This document shows, piece after piece, positions 1-9,641 of a stretch of 64,000 nt of DNA; position 1 is the first letter of the stretch; every line of letters starts with the position of its first letter. Source of the stretch: Winslowiella toletana (lineage in GTDB: Bacteria; Pseudomonadota; Gammaproteobacteria; Enterobacterales; Enterobacteriaceae); the NCBI RefSeq assembly GCF_032164335.1, contig NZ_CP134152.1, forward strand, positions 372,001-436,000, given 5' to 3'. The notes under the pieces were generated by a model. The model was not told the DNA's origin, made no database searches, and was given only the letters and a program-made list of their open reading frames with translations. The position numbers and the translations under genes were made by a program.

Positions 1-1
1 C

Positions 2-1207
2 AGCAGCCGCGCCAGTGAAGCACCAATCACACTGGCATTTGATGACGCCCCGGTTGAACGGGTATTACAGGCACTGGCTGATTATCAGCAGCTTAATCTG
101 ATGGTGGCTCCTGGCGTGCAGGGCACGCTGTCGCTGCGTCTGAAAGATGTTTCATGGCAACAGGCGCTGGCCTTAATCACCCGTATGGCGAAGCTCGATA
201 TCGAAACCGAGGGCAACGTGATGCTGGTTTATCCTGAAAGCTGGCAACAGGAAAAGCAGCAGCGTGCTGCGCAGCACAGCGAAGAACAGCAACGAAAACT
301 GCCGCTGGAGACGCGCACGCTGACGTTACTCTATGCCGATGCTTCGGCGGTCATTAACAGCCTGCTTAGCGAGCGGGATAAGCTTCTTACGCCACGCGGC
401 AGCGTTACGGTGGATACCCGCACAAACGCGCTGTTACTGCGTGATACGCGTTCTGCCCTGCAGCAAGTCGAGCAGTGGGTGCGAGCGCTGGATGTGCCGC
501 TGGATCAAATTGAACTGGCGGCGCATATCGTGACTATCAGTGAAGAGAATCTGCGTGAACTGGGCGTCAGCTGGGGATTAAGCAGTGAAGAGCAGATTAC
601 CCGTGCATTGCGATCCAGCCAGTTGGGGATCGATCTTGGCGTCACTAAACCGACTTTTACCGCCGGATTCAGTCTGGCGCGGCTGGACGGTCGCCTGCTC
701 GATCTGGAGTTAAGCGCGCTGGAGCGCGAAAACCAGATTGAAATTATCGCCAGCCCACGTCTGTTTACCTCGCATCAACAGCCTGCCAGTATCAAACAGG
801 GCACCGAAATTCCCTATGAAGTTTCCAGCGGCAGCAACGGTGCGACGACGATTGAATTCAAGGAGGCGGTGCTGGGCATGGAGGTCACGCCTTCGGTGCA
901 GCCCAATGGGCGAATTATGCTGAAACTGCGTATCAGCCAGAATGTGCCCGGCCGTAACCTGCACAGCGGTGAAATTGAAGTGCTGACTATCGATAAGCAG
1001 GAGATTGAAACCCAGATTAGCCTGAAAGATGGTCAGACGCTGGCGCTGGGCGGTATTTTCCAGCAGCAGAACTCGACGGGACGCGATAAAGTGCCATTAT
1101 TAGGAGATATTCCGCTACTGGGTGCGCTGTTTCGTCATGATGTTCGCCAGCAGAAGCGCCGTGAGCTGGTCATTTTTATCACTCCACGGTTGATCCGTGA
1201 CGAATGA
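2..1207 (+). CDS. hofQ: DNA-uptake type IV pilus secretin HofQ (5' end outside window)
   Basis: This is the C-terminal part of a bacterial secretin, the outer-membrane ring through which a type IV-like DNA-uptake pilus passes. The frame is open from base 2, so the true start lies upstream and about 401 codons are visible. A short N-terminal secretin domain is followed by the conserved secretin core and the hallmark C-terminal motif VPLLGDIPLLGALF, ending in a VIFITPRLI strand. The neighbour aroK matches the E. coli hofMNOPQ-aroK order, which supports HofQ over a type II GspD or type III secretin. A prepilin peptidase gene lies at 48 kb. A U-rich hairpin follows the stop codon. Confidence 0.93.
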   Translation, partial: SSRASEAPITLAFDDAPVERVLQALADYQQLNLMVAPGVQGTLSLRLKDVSWQQALALITRMAKLDIETEGNVMLVYPESWQQEKQQRAAQHSEEQQRKLPLETRTLTLLYADASAVINSLLSERDKLLTPRGSVTVDTRTNALLLRDTRSALQQVEQWVRALDVPLDQIELAAHIVTISEENLRELGVSWGLSSEEQITRALRSSQLGIDLGVTKPTFTAGFSLARLDGRLLDLELSALERENQIEIIASPRLFTSHQQPASIKQGTEIPYEVSSGSNGATTIEFKEAVLGMEVTPSVQPNGRIMLKLRISQNVPGRNLHSGEIEVLTIDKQEIETQISLKDGQTLALGGIFQQQNSTGRDKVPLLGDIPLLGALFRHDVRQQKRRELVIFITPRLIRDE

Positions 1208-1224
1208 AGTTTTTTTGTCAGGAA

Positions 1225-1248
1225 AGCGTCTTAGCTGGACGTTTTTTC
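1225..1248 (+). terminator. Rho-independent terminator after hofQ
   Basis: A 6-bp stem (AGCGTC at 1225-1230 with GACGTT at 1238-1243, one G-T pair) and a 7-nt loop run straight into a T tract at 1242-1247. It lies 18 bases after the hofQ stop and separates hofQ from the aroK transcript. Confidence 0.65.
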
Positions 1249-1607
1249 AATGATTGCTAACATATGCGTTTGACGCAAGAGCGGAATTAGCTTACAAGGT
1301 TTAGCGATTTTGAATTTTAGGCCATCGTGCCGGTTGCAGAAAATGCAATAAACCGTTTTATATCGCGCTAATGCAGCGTTCCGATGCATGTTAAATCGGT
1401 CAGATAAATAAAGCGGACTGAAACGCGCCGAAGTCAGCGCGCAGTGAGCAGGCAATTTATTCGGTTGCCAAACGACCTTGAGTATTGAGATAATTTTCAG
1501 TCTGACTCTCGCACTATCGCTCATGAGGTTTCAGTTCATGTCCCGCCAGCGGCAGCATCGTTGAACGCGGGGTATCATCAACGAATTGTCTTAGTAATAC
1601 CGAAAAA
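1249..1607. other. Intergenic leader region upstream of aroK
   Basis: This stretch of about 360 bases has no convincing gene. A minus-strand open frame (1231-1524) overlaps the hofQ terminator, has no recognisable domain and is probably chance. A weak sigma-70-like pair, TTGCAG at 1334-1339 and TTATAT at 1358-1363 with an 18-bp spacer, could drive aroK. A small inverted repeat (CCGAT/ATCGG) lies at 1381-1399. The long distance to aroK resembles the E. coli arrangement, in which the aroK-trpS cluster has promoters well upstream. Confidence 0.4.
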
Positions 1608-2129
1608 ATGGCAGAGAAACGCAATATCTTTCTGGTTGGGCCTATGGGTGCCGGCAAAAGCACTATTGGTCGTCAGTTAGCTCAGCAACTCAATATGGAA
1701 TTTTTTGATTCCGATCAAGAAATTGAGCGACGTACCGGAGCGGATGTGGGCTGGGTGTTCGACGTTGAAGGCGAAGAAGGCTTTCGTGATCGCGAAGAAA
1801 AAATCATTAATGAACTCACCGAAAAACAGGGCATCGTGCTGGCAACTGGCGGCGGTTCTGTAAAATCACGTGAAACCCGTAATCGTCTTTCCGCCCGTGG
1901 CGTTGTGGTGTACCTGGAAACCACTATTGAGAAACAACTGGCACGCACGCAACGCGATAAAAAGCGTCCGCTGCTGCAGGTTGATTCGCCTCCGCGTGAA
2001 GTGCTGGAAGCTTTAGCGAACGAACGCAATCCGCTGTATGAAGAGATTGCAGATGTGACGATTCGCACCGACGATCAAAGTGCCAAAGTAGTCGCTAATC
2101 AGATCATTAATATGTTGGAAAAGAACTGA
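1608..2129 (+). CDS. aroK: Shikimate kinase I
   Basis: Phosphorylates shikimate at the 3-hydroxyl with ATP, the fifth step of the shikimate pathway to chorismate. The 173-residue length equals the E. coli enzyme. The P-loop GPMGAGKST sits at residues 11-19, followed by the shikimate-binding DSD around residue 34, the GGG motif (ATGGGSV, near residue 80) and an arginine-rich lid (QRDKKRPLL). The ATG at 1608 gives the family N-terminus [11 protein letters not shown], although the Shine-Dalgarno sequence is poor. It heads the aroK-aroB-damX-dam-rpe-gph-trpS cluster. Confidence 0.97.
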   Translation: MAEKRNIFLVGPMGAGKSTIGRQLAQQLNMEFFDSDQEIERRTGADVGWVFDVEGEEGFRDREEKIINELTEKQGIVLATGGGSVKSRETRNRLSARGVVVYLETTIEKQLARTQRDKKRPLLQVDSPPREVLEALANERNPLYEEIADVTIRTDDQSAKVVANQIINMLEKN

Positions 2130-2174
2130 TTAGTGTGAACGCGTTGGAATGGGGCACGTGCGGCTTCAGATGAG

Positions 2175-2236
2175 GTCAGAACCAGTAAGCCTGCGCCCGT
2201 TATTGCTGATAACGGCGTATTGCGTACTGGTCTGAC
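2175..2236. repeat. 62-base imperfect inverted repeat between aroK and aroB
   Basis: The two arms, beginning GTCAGAACCAGT and ending ACTGGTCTGAC, pair with small bulges. They enclose a perfect inner stem CCGTTAT (2197-2203) and ATAACGG (2209-2215) around the loop TGCTG. As RNA it would fold into one long hairpin in the aroK-aroB spacer. There is no T tract, so a simple terminator is unlikely. It could be a processing site or a palindromic repeat element. Confidence 0.6.
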
Positions 2237-2322
2237 GCCGAGTCATGAAGCGCAGCCGATTTCAGCTCAGTTGTACATACCTGCCCAGACAATGGGCATA
2301 GCACATAGGGTTATACAGCGTC

Positions 2323-3411
2323 ATGGAGAGGATTACCGTCACTCTGGGGGACAGAAGTTACCCCATCACCATCGCTGCCGGACTGTTTAACGATCCGGCT
2401 TCTTTTTGGCCGCTGAAAGCGGGCGATCAGACTATGCTGGTGACAAACCAGACGCTGGCTCCTCTCTATCTGGACAAGCTGCGTAACCTGCTGGAAAGCG
2501 CGAACATCAAGGTCGATCAGGTGATATTGCCTGATGGCGAACAGTATAAAACCCTGGCGGTTATGGACCAGGTATTTACCGCGCTACTGGAAAAACCGCA
2601 TGGTCGCGATACCACTCTGATTGCCCTCGGTGGCGGAGTGATTGGCGACCTGACCGGTTTCGCCGCCGCCAGCTATCAACGCGGCGTGCGCTTTATTCAG
2701 GTGCCGACCACTTTACTCTCTCAGGTCGACTCCTCGGTTGGCGGAAAAACCGCCGTTAACCATCCTCTTGGCAAGAATATGATCGGCGCTTTTTACCAGC
2801 CAGCTTCGGTGGTTGTCGATCTGGACTGCCTCAACAGCTTACCGCCGCGTGAACTGGCTTCAGGCATGGCGGAAGTGATCAAATACGGCATTATCCTCGA
2901 TGCCGACTTCTTCGACTGGCTGGAACAGAACCTTGATGCGCTGATGGCGCTGGACGGTACTGCGATGGCCTATTGCATTCGTCGCTGCTGTGAGCTGAAA
3001 GCAGAAGTGGTTGCGGCCGATGAGCGTGAAACCGGCCTGCGCGCACTGTTGAACCTTGGTCATACCTATGGTCATGCCATTGAAGCGCATATGGGCTACG
3101 GTAACTGGCTGCATGGAGAAGCGGTTGCGGCCGGAATGGTTATGGCGGCCCGCACGGCTGAGCGTCTCGGCCAGTTTAGTGCGGCGGACACCGATCGCAT
3201 TATTGCCCTGCTGACGCGTGCCGGTTTACCGGTTAACGGTCCGGAAAGCATGCAGTCGCAGGAGTACTTACCGCATATGATGCGTGATAAGAAGGTGTTA
3301 GCCGGCGAATTACGCCTGGTGTTACCTCTCGCAATTGGCAAAGCCGAAGTGCGTGGCGGTGTTGCGCATGATATTGTTCTGGCAGCGATTGAAGATTGCC
3401 AGAAATCTTAA
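2323..3411 (+). CDS. aroB: 3-dehydroquinate synthase
   Basis: Converts DAHP to 3-dehydroquinate, the second shikimate-pathway step, using NAD+ and a divalent metal in the cytoplasm. The protein has 362 residues, the usual size. The NAD-binding signature [13 protein letters not shown] lies near residues 104-116, and the substrate/metal motifs [14 protein letters not shown] and [13 protein letters not shown] follow, with metal ligands Glu (MAEVIKYG) and two His. It follows aroK by 193 bases that contain a long hairpin, and probably shares the transcript. Confidence 0.98.
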   Translation: MERITVTLGDRSYPITIAAGLFNDPASFWPLKAGDQTMLVTNQTLAPLYLDKLRNLLESANIKVDQVILPDGEQYKTLAVMDQVFTALLEKPHGRDTTLIALGGGVIGDLTGFAAASYQRGVRFIQVPTTLLSQVDSSVGGKTAVNHPLGKNMIGAFYQPASVVVDLDCLNSLPPRELASGMAEVIKYGIILDADFFDWLEQNLDALMALDGTAMAYCIRRCCELKAEVVAADERETGLRALLNLGHTYGHAIEAHMGYGNWLHGEAVAAGMVMAARTAERLGQFSAADTDRIIALLTRAGLPVNGPESMQSQEYLPHMMRDKKVLAGELRLVLPLAIGKAEVRGGVAHDIVLAAIEDCQKS

Positions 3412-3499
3412 AATAGCGTCGGCGCTGCCGGCCTGCATATGATCCAGACGCCGCCCACACAGATGAGCGGCGTATGCTTTTAAACGGGAGGAGGTTGTA

Positions 3500-4498
3500 A
3501 TGGACGAGTTTAAACCGGAAGACGAGTTAAAACCTGACACCAGTGACCGTCGCCCTACGCGATCGCGTAAAACGTCTTCGGCGCCGAAAATTGCGGTTTC
3601 CCGTCAGCATATGATGATGGGCATCGGTATCCTCGTGCTGCTGCTGTTAGTGATTGGTATCGGTTCGGCGCTGAATGGCCCGAGCGATGATAAGCAAGCT
3701 CAGCAGCCAGTGACCGGTAATACCGGCAGCAATGGCAACGGTGGCGAAAAGAATATTGATCTCTCCGGCTCCTCATCAATAAGCGGCCAGAATAACGATC
3801 AATCCTCATCGTCTAATGCGCAGTCCGACTCATTCGGTCAGAATGCAGCGAATTCCTCTCAGCAGCCGCTGAGTGCACCGCCAATCTCCTCGACGCCAAC
3901 TCAGGCTGAGCCAGTCCAGGCTCCGGCGAATCAGCAGCGTGTTGAGCTGCCTGGCGATCTGAACAATGCGCTCAATTCGCAGCAGGGTGAAGTGAATAAC
4001 TTCGCATCAGGTAACAGTTCATTGCCTGTTGCTCCGGCGACGGTTGCCGGCGGTAATCAGAATACTCAGCCAGCGTCGAAGCCAGCGACCAAACCTGCGC
4101 AGCATCAGGCAAATACGCAACAGCATAAACCGGCGACGCAAAAGCCGGCTGCGAGCAAACCGGCAGCAAAAGAAACCAGTAAGCCGGCAGCAACCGCCAG
4201 CCGTAACAGCACGCCAGCGGCTGGCAGCCAGTCGGTACCCGGCGGAAACTATACCTTGCAGCTGAGCAGTGCTTCACGGTCTGACACGCTAAATGCCTGG
4301 GCGAAAAAACAGAATCTGAATGGCTATCACGTGTATAAAACCACGCGTAACGGTCAACCCTGGTATGTGCTGGTCAGCGGCTCTTATGCCACACCAGCCG
4401 AAGCCAAACGTGCTGTCTCTTCACTGCCTTCTGAGGTTCGTGCCCAGAGTCCATGGGTTAAACCGGTCAGTCAGGTGAAAAAGGAATCGGTTAATTAA
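3500..4498 (+). CDS. damX: Cell-division SPOR-domain protein DamX
   Basis: Inner-membrane septal-ring protein of 332 residues. A charged cytoplasmic N-terminus is followed by one membrane helix (about residues 38-58, GIGILVLLLLVIGIGSAL), a long low-complexity Gln/Ser/Ala/Pro-rich periplasmic linker, and a C-terminal SPOR domain (from about residue 250, starting YTLQLSSAS) that in this family binds denuded glycan at the septum. It is shorter than E. coli DamX (428 residues), mostly in the linker. The ATG is preceded by GGGAGGAGG. It lies in the aroB-damX-dam order. Confidence 0.94.
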   Translation: MDEFKPEDELKPDTSDRRPTRSRKTSSAPKIAVSRQHMMMGIGILVLLLLVIGIGSALNGPSDDKQAQQPVTGNTGSNGNGGEKNIDLSGSSSISGQNNDQSSSSNAQSDSFGQNAANSSQQPLSAPPISSTPTQAEPVQAPANQQRVELPGDLNNALNSQQGEVNNFASGNSSLPVAPATVAGGNQNTQPASKPATKPAQHQANTQQHKPATQKPAASKPAAKETSKPAATASRNSTPAAGSQSVPGGNYTLQLSSASRSDTLNAWAKKQNLNGYHVYKTTRNGQPWYVLVSGSYATPAEAKRAVSSLPSEVRAQSPWVKPVSQVKKESVN

Positions 4499-4505
4499 AT
4501 CTGTC

Positions 4506-4527
4506 GGGGCCGTAGTGCTACGGTCCC
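4506..4527 (+). other. Hairpin between damX and dam
   Basis: GGGGCCGTAG (4506-4515) pairs with CTACGGTCCC (4518-4527) around a 2-nt turn, with one G-T pair. It starts 8 bases after the damX stop and has no T tract, so it may attenuate or stabilise RNA rather than end transcription. Confidence 0.45.
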
Positions 4528-4599
4528 GTCATGAATTTCAAGCGCAGATATGCTGTCGGGTCAATCCACAGCCAGAAGAGTAAAAGTAATAACGACGGC

Positions 4600-5412
4600 A
4601 TGAAAAAAAATCGCGCTTTTTTGAAATGGGCGGGTGGTAAATACCCGCTTCTGGACGACATTCGACGTCATCTTCCGCAGGGAGACTGTTTAGTTGAGCC
4701 TTTTGTAGGGGCCGGATCGGTGTTTCTTAACACCGATTATGACAACTACGTGCTGGCTGATATCAACAGCGATCTCATCAATCTCTACAACATCGTGAAA
4801 ACTCGCACCGTTGAGTTTGTAAACGATGCGCGCCAGCTGTTCACCCCAGAGGCGAACGATGCTGACTTTTATTACGCGCGGCGCAGCGAGTTTAACGCCA
4901 GCCGTGATGTATATCGCCGTGCCGTACTGTTTACTTATCTTAATCGTCACTGCTACAACGGTTTATGCCGTTACAATCTCAGTGGCGAATTTAACGTGCC
5001 GTTTGGCCGCTACCGTAAACCGTACTTCCCGGAAGATGAGTTGTACTGGTTTGCCGAGCGCGCGCAAAAAGCGACCTTTGTCTGTGAATCGTACGATGTT
5101 ACCCTGAATAACGCGCGTCCGGGTTCGGTAGTCTATTGCGATCCGCCGTACGCACCGCTGTCGGCCACGGCGAATTTCACCGCCTACCACACCAACAGCT
5201 TCAGTCTGCCTGAGCAGCAGCATCTGGCAGAGCTGGCGGCAAAGCTGTCGCAGCAGAGTGGCATTCCGGTGTTAATCTCTAATCATGACACCGAGTTAAC
5301 GCGTCTCTGGTATCAGGATGCGGTGCTGCATGTGGTGAAAGCGCGGCGGTCAATCAGCAGAAGTATTAGTGGTCGCAGTAAAGTGGACGAATTACTGGCG
5401 CTCTATAGCTAA
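4600..5412 (+). CDS. dam: DNA adenine methyltransferase (GATC)
   Basis: Methylates adenine N6 in GATC and so directs mismatch repair, replication-initiation timing and some promoters. SAM-binding motifs include KWAGGKYPLLDDI at the N-terminus and EPFVGAGSVF; the catalytic motif DPPY is in VVYCDPPYAPLS near residue 180. The start is set at 4600 (MKKNRAFLKWAGG), giving 270 residues against 278 in E. coli. An in-frame ATG at 4531 would add 23 residues absent from the family and overlap the hairpin after damX. Confidence 0.96.
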   Translation: MKKNRAFLKWAGGKYPLLDDIRRHLPQGDCLVEPFVGAGSVFLNTDYDNYVLADINSDLINLYNIVKTRTVEFVNDARQLFTPEANDADFYYARRSEFNASRDVYRRAVLFTYLNRHCYNGLCRYNLSGEFNVPFGRYRKPYFPEDELYWFAERAQKATFVCESYDVTLNNARPGSVVYCDPPYAPLSATANFTAYHTNSFSLPEQQHLAELAAKLSQQSGIPVLISNHDTELTRLWYQDAVLHVVKARRSISRSISGRSKVDELLALYS

Positions 5413-5501
5413 ACCAGCACGGCTGCAATATAGAGCGTTTCGTCCGCCGACCTTGAAATTATGCCTGTGCTGGTTACAGGCGCATCAATTGGGAGAAACG
5501 G

Positions 5502-6188
5502 ATGAAACGATTTTTGCTGGCTCCATCAATTCTGTCTGCAGATTTTGCCCGCCTTGGCGAAGATACCGCTAAAGCACTGGCAGCGGGTGGCGATGTAGTG
5601 CATTTCGACGTAATGGATAATCATTATGTACCTAATCTGACCATGGGTCCGATGGTGCTGAAAGCGCTGCGCGACTATGGCATCACTGCACCGATTGACG
5701 TCCACCTGATGGTAAAGCCGGTCGACAGTCTGATTCCGGAGTTTGCTAAAGCCGGTGCCAGTTACATCACTTTCCATCCTGAAGCCTCTCTACACGTGGA
5801 TCGCTCGTTGCAGCTGATCAGAGAGCACGGCTGTAAAGCCGGGCTGGTATTCAATCCGGCTACGCCACTGAGCTACCTTGATTACGTGATGGATAAAGTC
5901 GATATCATCCTGCTGATGTCAGTGAATCCGGGCTTCGGCGGCCAGTCATTTATTCCTGCCACCCTGGATAAATTGCGTCAGGCGCGCAAGTTAATCGATA
6001 ACAGCGGTTACGATATTCGTCTGGAAGTCGATGGTGGTGTGAAGATCGATAACATTGCTGAAATCGCGGCAGCGGGTGCGGATATGTTTGTTGCCGGTTC
6101 GGCGATCTTTGGTCATCCGGATTACAAAAAAGTGATCGACGATATGCGCAATGAACTGGAGAAATCGCATCATGGCTCATTTCACTGA
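5502..6188 (+). CDS. rpe: Ribulose-5-phosphate 3-epimerase
   Basis: Interconverts D-ribulose 5-phosphate and D-xylulose 5-phosphate in the pentose phosphate pathway. It is a TIM barrel of 228 residues (E. coli 225). Metal and catalytic residues are visible in [23 protein letters not shown] (His, Asp), DVHLMV and the C-terminal [11 protein letters not shown]. The phosphate-binding loop [12 protein letters not shown] is intact. The start follows GGGAGAAACGG. Its last 17 bases overlap gph, indicating translational coupling. Confidence 0.98.
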   Translation: MKRFLLAPSILSADFARLGEDTAKALAAGGDVVHFDVMDNHYVPNLTMGPMVLKALRDYGITAPIDVHLMVKPVDSLIPEFAKAGASYITFHPEASLHVDRSLQLIREHGCKAGLVFNPATPLSYLDYVMDKVDIILLMSVNPGFGGQSFIPATLDKLRQARKLIDNSGYDIRLEVDGGVKIDNIAEIAAAGADMFVAGSAIFGHPDYKKVIDDMRNELEKSHHGSFH

Positions 6189-6849
6189 TATACGCGCGCT
6201 GGCATTCGATCTGGACGGTACGCTGGTTGACAGCGCGCCCGGGCTGGCGAGTGCACTTGATCAGGCGCTGGAAGCGATGCAGCTTCCGGCTCCGGGCGTC
6301 GAACGTATTGCTACCTGGATCGGTAATGGCGCTGATATTATGGTTGAGCGCGCGCTGACGTGGGCGCTGGGCCAGGCGCCGCACGAAGACCAGGCACGCG
6401 ACGCCCGCACGCTGTTTGATAAATATTATGCGCAAACGGTCGAAAGTGGCAGTAAGCTGTTCCCGCATGTTGCCACGGTGCTGGCAACGCTGTCGCAACA
6501 CAACCTGCCGCTGGCGCTGGTCACTAACAAGCCCACACCGTTTGTCGAGCCACTGCTGCGTTCGCTGGGAATTGCTCAGCACTTCTCGCTGATTATCGGC
6601 GGCGACGACGTGGTGGTGAAAAAGCCGCATCCGGCACCGCTGTTTTTAGTCTTAGGTCAGTTTGGTCTGTTGCCCGGCCAGTTACTGTTTGTCGGTGACT
6701 CGCGCAATGATATTCTGGCTGCACAGGCGGCAGGCTGCCCCAGTGTGGGCATGACCTTCGGTTATAACTATGGTGAATCAATCACTACCAGCCATCCGAG
6801 CCTCGCTCTGGACGATTTTAACGATCTTCTGCCCGCGTTAGGGCTGTAA
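6172..6849 (+). CDS. gph: Phosphoglycolate phosphatase (HAD family)
   Basis: Dephosphorylates 2-phosphoglycolate, which arises in repair of 3'-phosphoglycolate DNA ends. HAD motif I is [10 protein letters not shown] (nucleophile Asp near residue 13), motif II is LVTNKP, motif III is KKPHPAPL and motif IV is [11 protein letters not shown]. The start at 6172 ([16 protein letters not shown]) overlaps rpe and is preferred to an in-frame ATG at 6151. It has 225 residues against 252 in E. coli, with the difference at the C-terminus. It sits between rpe and trpS as expected. Confidence 0.95.
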   Translation: MAHFTDIRALAFDLDGTLVDSAPGLASALDQALEAMQLPAPGVERIATWIGNGADIMVERALTWALGQAPHEDQARDARTLFDKYYAQTVESGSKLFPHVATVLATLSQHNLPLALVTNKPTPFVEPLLRSLGIAQHFSLIIGGDDVVVKKPHPAPLFLVLGQFGLLPGQLLFVGDSRNDILAAQAAGCPSVGMTFGYNYGESITTSHPSLALDDFNDLLPALGL

Positions 6850-6867
6850 TTATCAGGATAGAAAAGC

Positions 6868-7872
6868 ATGAGCAAACCCATCGTATTTAGCGGCGCACAG
6901 CCTTCAGGTGAACTGACCATTGGTAACTACATGGGGGCGCTACGTCAGTGGGTGCAGATGCAGGATGATTTCCACTGCATCTACTGCATCGTTGATCTGC
7001 ATGCGATCACCGTGCGTCAGGATCCGGTTGCACTGCGTAAAGCGACGCTGGATACGCTGGCGCTCTATCTCGCTTGCGGTATTGATCCGAGCAAAAGTAC
7101 CATTTTTGTTCAGTCCCACGTGCCGGAGCACACTCAGCTGAGCTGGATCCTGAACTGCTACACCTATTTTGGTGAGCTTAGCCGTATGACGCAGTTCAAG
7201 GACAAATCCGCGCGCTACGAAGAGAATATCAATGCTGGCCTGTTCGATTATCCGGTATTGATGGCGGCCGATATCCTGCTGTATCAGACCAATCAGGTGC
7301 CGGTAGGCGAAGATCAGAAGCAGCATTTAGAACTGAGCCGCGATATCGCCAGCCGTTTTAACGCGCTGTATGGTGATGTGTTTAAGGTACCTGAGCCGTT
7401 TATCCCGAAATCTGGCGCGCGCGTGATGTCGCTGCTCGATCCGACGCGGAAAATGTCCAAGTCTGACGACAACCGTAACAACGTGATCGGCCTGTTGGAA
7501 GATCCGAAATCGGTAGTGAAAAAGATCAAGCGTGCGGTCACCGATTCCGAAGAGCCGCCGGTAGTCCGTTATGACGTGAAAGAAAAAGCGGGGGTTTCGA
7601 ACCTGCTGGATATTCTGTCGGCGGTCAGCGGTAAAACCATTCCTGAGCTGGAACAAGAGTTCGAAGGCAAAATGTATGGTCATCTGAAAGGTGCGGTAGC
7701 TGACGCGGTATCCGGCATGCTGACCGAGTTGCAGGAGCGTTATTACAGCTTCCGTAATGATGAGGCCTATCTGAATCAGGTCATGCGTGACGGTGCCAGT
7801 AAAGCACGTGCACATGCTCAGGAAACGCTGAAGAAGGTGTATGAAGCAGTCGGATTTGTTGCACAGCCGTAA
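6868..7872 (+). CDS. trpS: Tryptophanyl-tRNA synthetase
   Basis: Class Ic aminoacyl-tRNA synthetase that charges tRNA-Trp. The protein is 334 residues, the same as E. coli. The HIGH-equivalent is TIGN in [14 protein letters not shown] (residues 9-22), and the KMSKS loop is intact in [11 protein letters not shown] near residue 195. The tryptophan pocket segment [12 protein letters not shown] is present. It is the last gene of the aroK-trpS cluster, 18 bases after gph, followed by a strong hairpin. Confidence 0.98.
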   Translation: MSKPIVFSGAQPSGELTIGNYMGALRQWVQMQDDFHCIYCIVDLHAITVRQDPVALRKATLDTLALYLACGIDPSKSTIFVQSHVPEHTQLSWILNCYTYFGELSRMTQFKDKSARYEENINAGLFDYPVLMAADILLYQTNQVPVGEDQKQHLELSRDIASRFNALYGDVFKVPEPFIPKSGARVMSLLDPTRKMSKSDDNRNNVIGLLEDPKSVVKKIKRAVTDSEEPPVVRYDVKEKAGVSNLLDILSAVSGKTIPELEQEFEGKMYGHLKGAVADAVSGMLTELQERYYSFRNDEAYLNQVMRDGASKARAHAQETLKKVYEAVGFVAQP

Positions 7873-7886
7873 ATCGTGCTCGCTTT

Positions 7887-7916
7887 GATACGGGAGCCGT
7901 TAACCGCTCCCGTATC
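7887..7916. terminator. Hairpin between convergent trpS and cysG
   Basis: An 11-bp perfect stem, GATACGGGAGC (7887-7897) with GCTCCCGTATC (7906-7916), around an 8-nt loop. It sits between the converging stop codons of trpS and cysG and could act in both directions, although the T tracts are weak. Confidence 0.6.
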
Positions 7917-7925
7917 AGCTATTAT

Positions 7926-9290
7926 TCAGAACCAGCGCAGCCGGTCGCGCAGAGCCACCACCCGGCCGACGATAATCAGGCTCGGGCTTGCTACCTGCTG
8001 CGCCAGTTCAGCCAGCTGATGTAACTCGCCACTTACCACCCGTTGCCGGGTCGACGTTCCGTTCTCTACCAGTGCCACCGGCATGCTGCTATCCATACCG
8101 TGCGCCGTTAACTGACGCGCAATCTCCTCAGCCTGTGATAGTCCCATATAAAACACCAGCGTTTGCTGTTCGGCGGCTAAATGCGCCCAGTCGAGCGTGC
8201 TGTTCTGCTTAAGATGGCCGGTAACCAGCCGTACGCTTTGCGCATAATCACGGTGCGTCAGTGGAATGCCGCCATAAGCCGAACAGCCCGATGCGGCGGT
8301 AATGCCTGGCACCACAGAGAAGGGAATATCCGCATCCAGTAATGCCTCCAGCTCTTCCGCTCCGCGTCCGAAGATAAAGGGATCGCCGCCTTTGAGTCGC
8401 ACCACGCGTTTACCGAGCTGCGCCTGCGCCAGCAGTATTTGATTAATCTCCGACTGCGGAACGCAGTGATAACCGGCGCGCTTACCAACAAAAATACGCT
8501 CGGCATCGCGCCGCGCCAGGTTAAGCACCTCCGCGGAAACCAGCCGGTCATACACGATTACGTCGGCCTGCTGCATCTGTTGCAGCCCTTTTAACGTCAG
8601 TAAACCGGCATCACCCGGTCCGGCACCGACCAGCACCACTTCACCGCGGTGGCTCAGTGGTTCGCTGAACAGCTTTTCTGTCAGCTCACTGACCTGCTGA
8701 CTGTCATTATTCGCCAGCGACTGCGCCAGTCGATCGTTGCTGAACAGCTTTTCCCAGAAACGTCGGCGTAACCCCCCCTCGCGATAGTGTGTTTTAACCC
8801 GCTGGCGCAGGCTACCGGCGTAAGCTGCCACCTTACCGAGCTGCAACGGTAAAATTGCTTCCAGTTTCTCACGCAGCAGGCGTGCCATTACCGGTGCGCG
8901 ACCACCGGAAGAAACGGCGATCATCAGCGGTGAGCGGTCAATAATCGACGGCATAATACAGCTGGCACTTTGCGGCGCATCGACCACATTACAGAAGATT
9001 CGCCGCGCATCGGCCTCGGTACTGACCCGCTGATTCACTTCGTCGTTATCAGTGGCGGCAACTGCCAGCCAGCAATCATCGAGTAATTCAGCGCGGAAAG
9101 GTTGTTCAAATAAGCTCAGTTTGCCTGCCTGCTGCCAGTGGATAAATTGCGGCGCGAACGCCGTGGCGCAGACGCGTAGATTGGCACCGGCATCCAGTAA
9201 CAATCGCGCTTTGCGTTCGGCAACTTCACCACCACCTACCAGCAGGCAGGTTTTATCACGTAACTGGCAGAACAGAGGCAGGTAATCCAT
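7926..9290 (-). CDS. cysG: Siroheme synthase CysG (dehydrogenase/ferrochelatase plus methyltransferase)
   Basis: Trifunctional enzyme that makes siroheme, the cofactor of NirB and sulfite reductase, from uroporphyrinogen III. The N-terminal half has an NAD-binding fold ([16 protein letters not shown]) for precorrin-2 oxidation and iron chelation, with the [14 protein letters not shown] segment. The C-terminal half, from about residue 215, is SUMT ([16 protein letters not shown], then [12 protein letters not shown]). The length of 454 residues is close to E. coli (457). It follows nirD by 24 bases, so cofactor and enzyme are made together. The nirC gene that separates nirD and cysG in E. coli is absent. 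Confidence 0.97.
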   Translation of the reverse strand: MDYLPLFCQLRDKTCLLVGGGEVAERKARLLLDAGANLRVCATAFAPQFIHWQQAGKLSLFEQPFRAELLDDCWLAVAATDNDEVNQRVSTEADARRIFCNVVDAPQSASCIMPSIIDRSPLMIAVSSGGRAPVMARLLREKLEAILPLQLGKVAAYAGSLRQRVKTHYREGGLRRRFWEKLFSNDRLAQSLANNDSQQVSELTEKLFSEPLSHRGEVVLVGAGPGDAGLLTLKGLQQMQQADVIVYDRLVSAEVLNLARRDAERIFVGKRAGYHCVPQSEINQILLAQAQLGKRVVRLKGGDPFIFGRGAEELEALLDADIPFSVVPGITAASGCSAYGGIPLTHRDYAQSVRLVTGHLKQNSTLDWAHLAAEQQTLVFYMGLSQAEEIARQLTAHGMDSSMPVALVENGTSTRQRVVSGELHQLAELAQQVASPSLIIVGRVVALRDRLRWF

Positions 9291-9314
9291 AACAAATCCT
9301 TGCAGAGACGGGCG

Positions 9315-9641
9315 TTAAGCACAGACCTCAACGCGCCCGTCATTAACACGTACCGGAAAATGCGCTACCGAGCGGCTTTCATCTTCCATGCATAAGCCAT
9401 CCCGTAAACGGAAACGCTGTTTTTTCAGCGGGCTGGCGACCCACAGCTCCTGCTGATGTTCAGCGATTATACCGCGCGAGAGCACACTGGCGGCGGCAAA
9501 CGGATCGATATTACTGATGGCAAACAGCTCATCGTCCGGACGCGGGCGAAAAATCGCAATCTGCTGCTGATTGACCCATGCGCACACCCCGGTGGCGGGC
9601 AGGATATCGTTCAGTGCGCAGACGCTGTGCCACTGGCTCAT
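9315..9641 (-). CDS. nirD: NADH-dependent nitrite reductase small subunit
   Basis: Small subunit of the cytoplasmic siroheme nitrite reductase that reduces nitrite to ammonium. It has 108 residues, the E. coli length, and a Rieske-like fold without the usual His/Cys cluster ligands, as is typical for NirD. Visible segments are NDILPATGVCAWVNQQQIAIF and SPLKKQRFRLRDGLCMED. Its ATG overlaps the nirB stop by 4 bases (ATGA type), so translation is probably coupled to nirB. Confidence 0.96.
   Translation of the reverse strand: MSQWHSVCALNDILPATGVCAWVNQQQIAIFRPRPDDELFAISNIDPFAAASVLSRGIIAEHQQELWVASPLKKQRFRLRDGLCMEDESRSVAHFPVRVNDGRVEVCA

Noticed and set aside
1231-1524. 97-codon minus-strand frame upstream of aroK
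   Set aside because: It overlaps the hofQ terminator, has no ribosome site or known domain, and lies in a spacer that is non-coding in relatives. Chance is more likely.
4531-4599. Upstream in-frame start for Dam
   Set aside because: It would add 23 residues not seen in Dam and start right behind a hairpin; the family N-terminus MKKNRAFLKWAGG begins at 4600.
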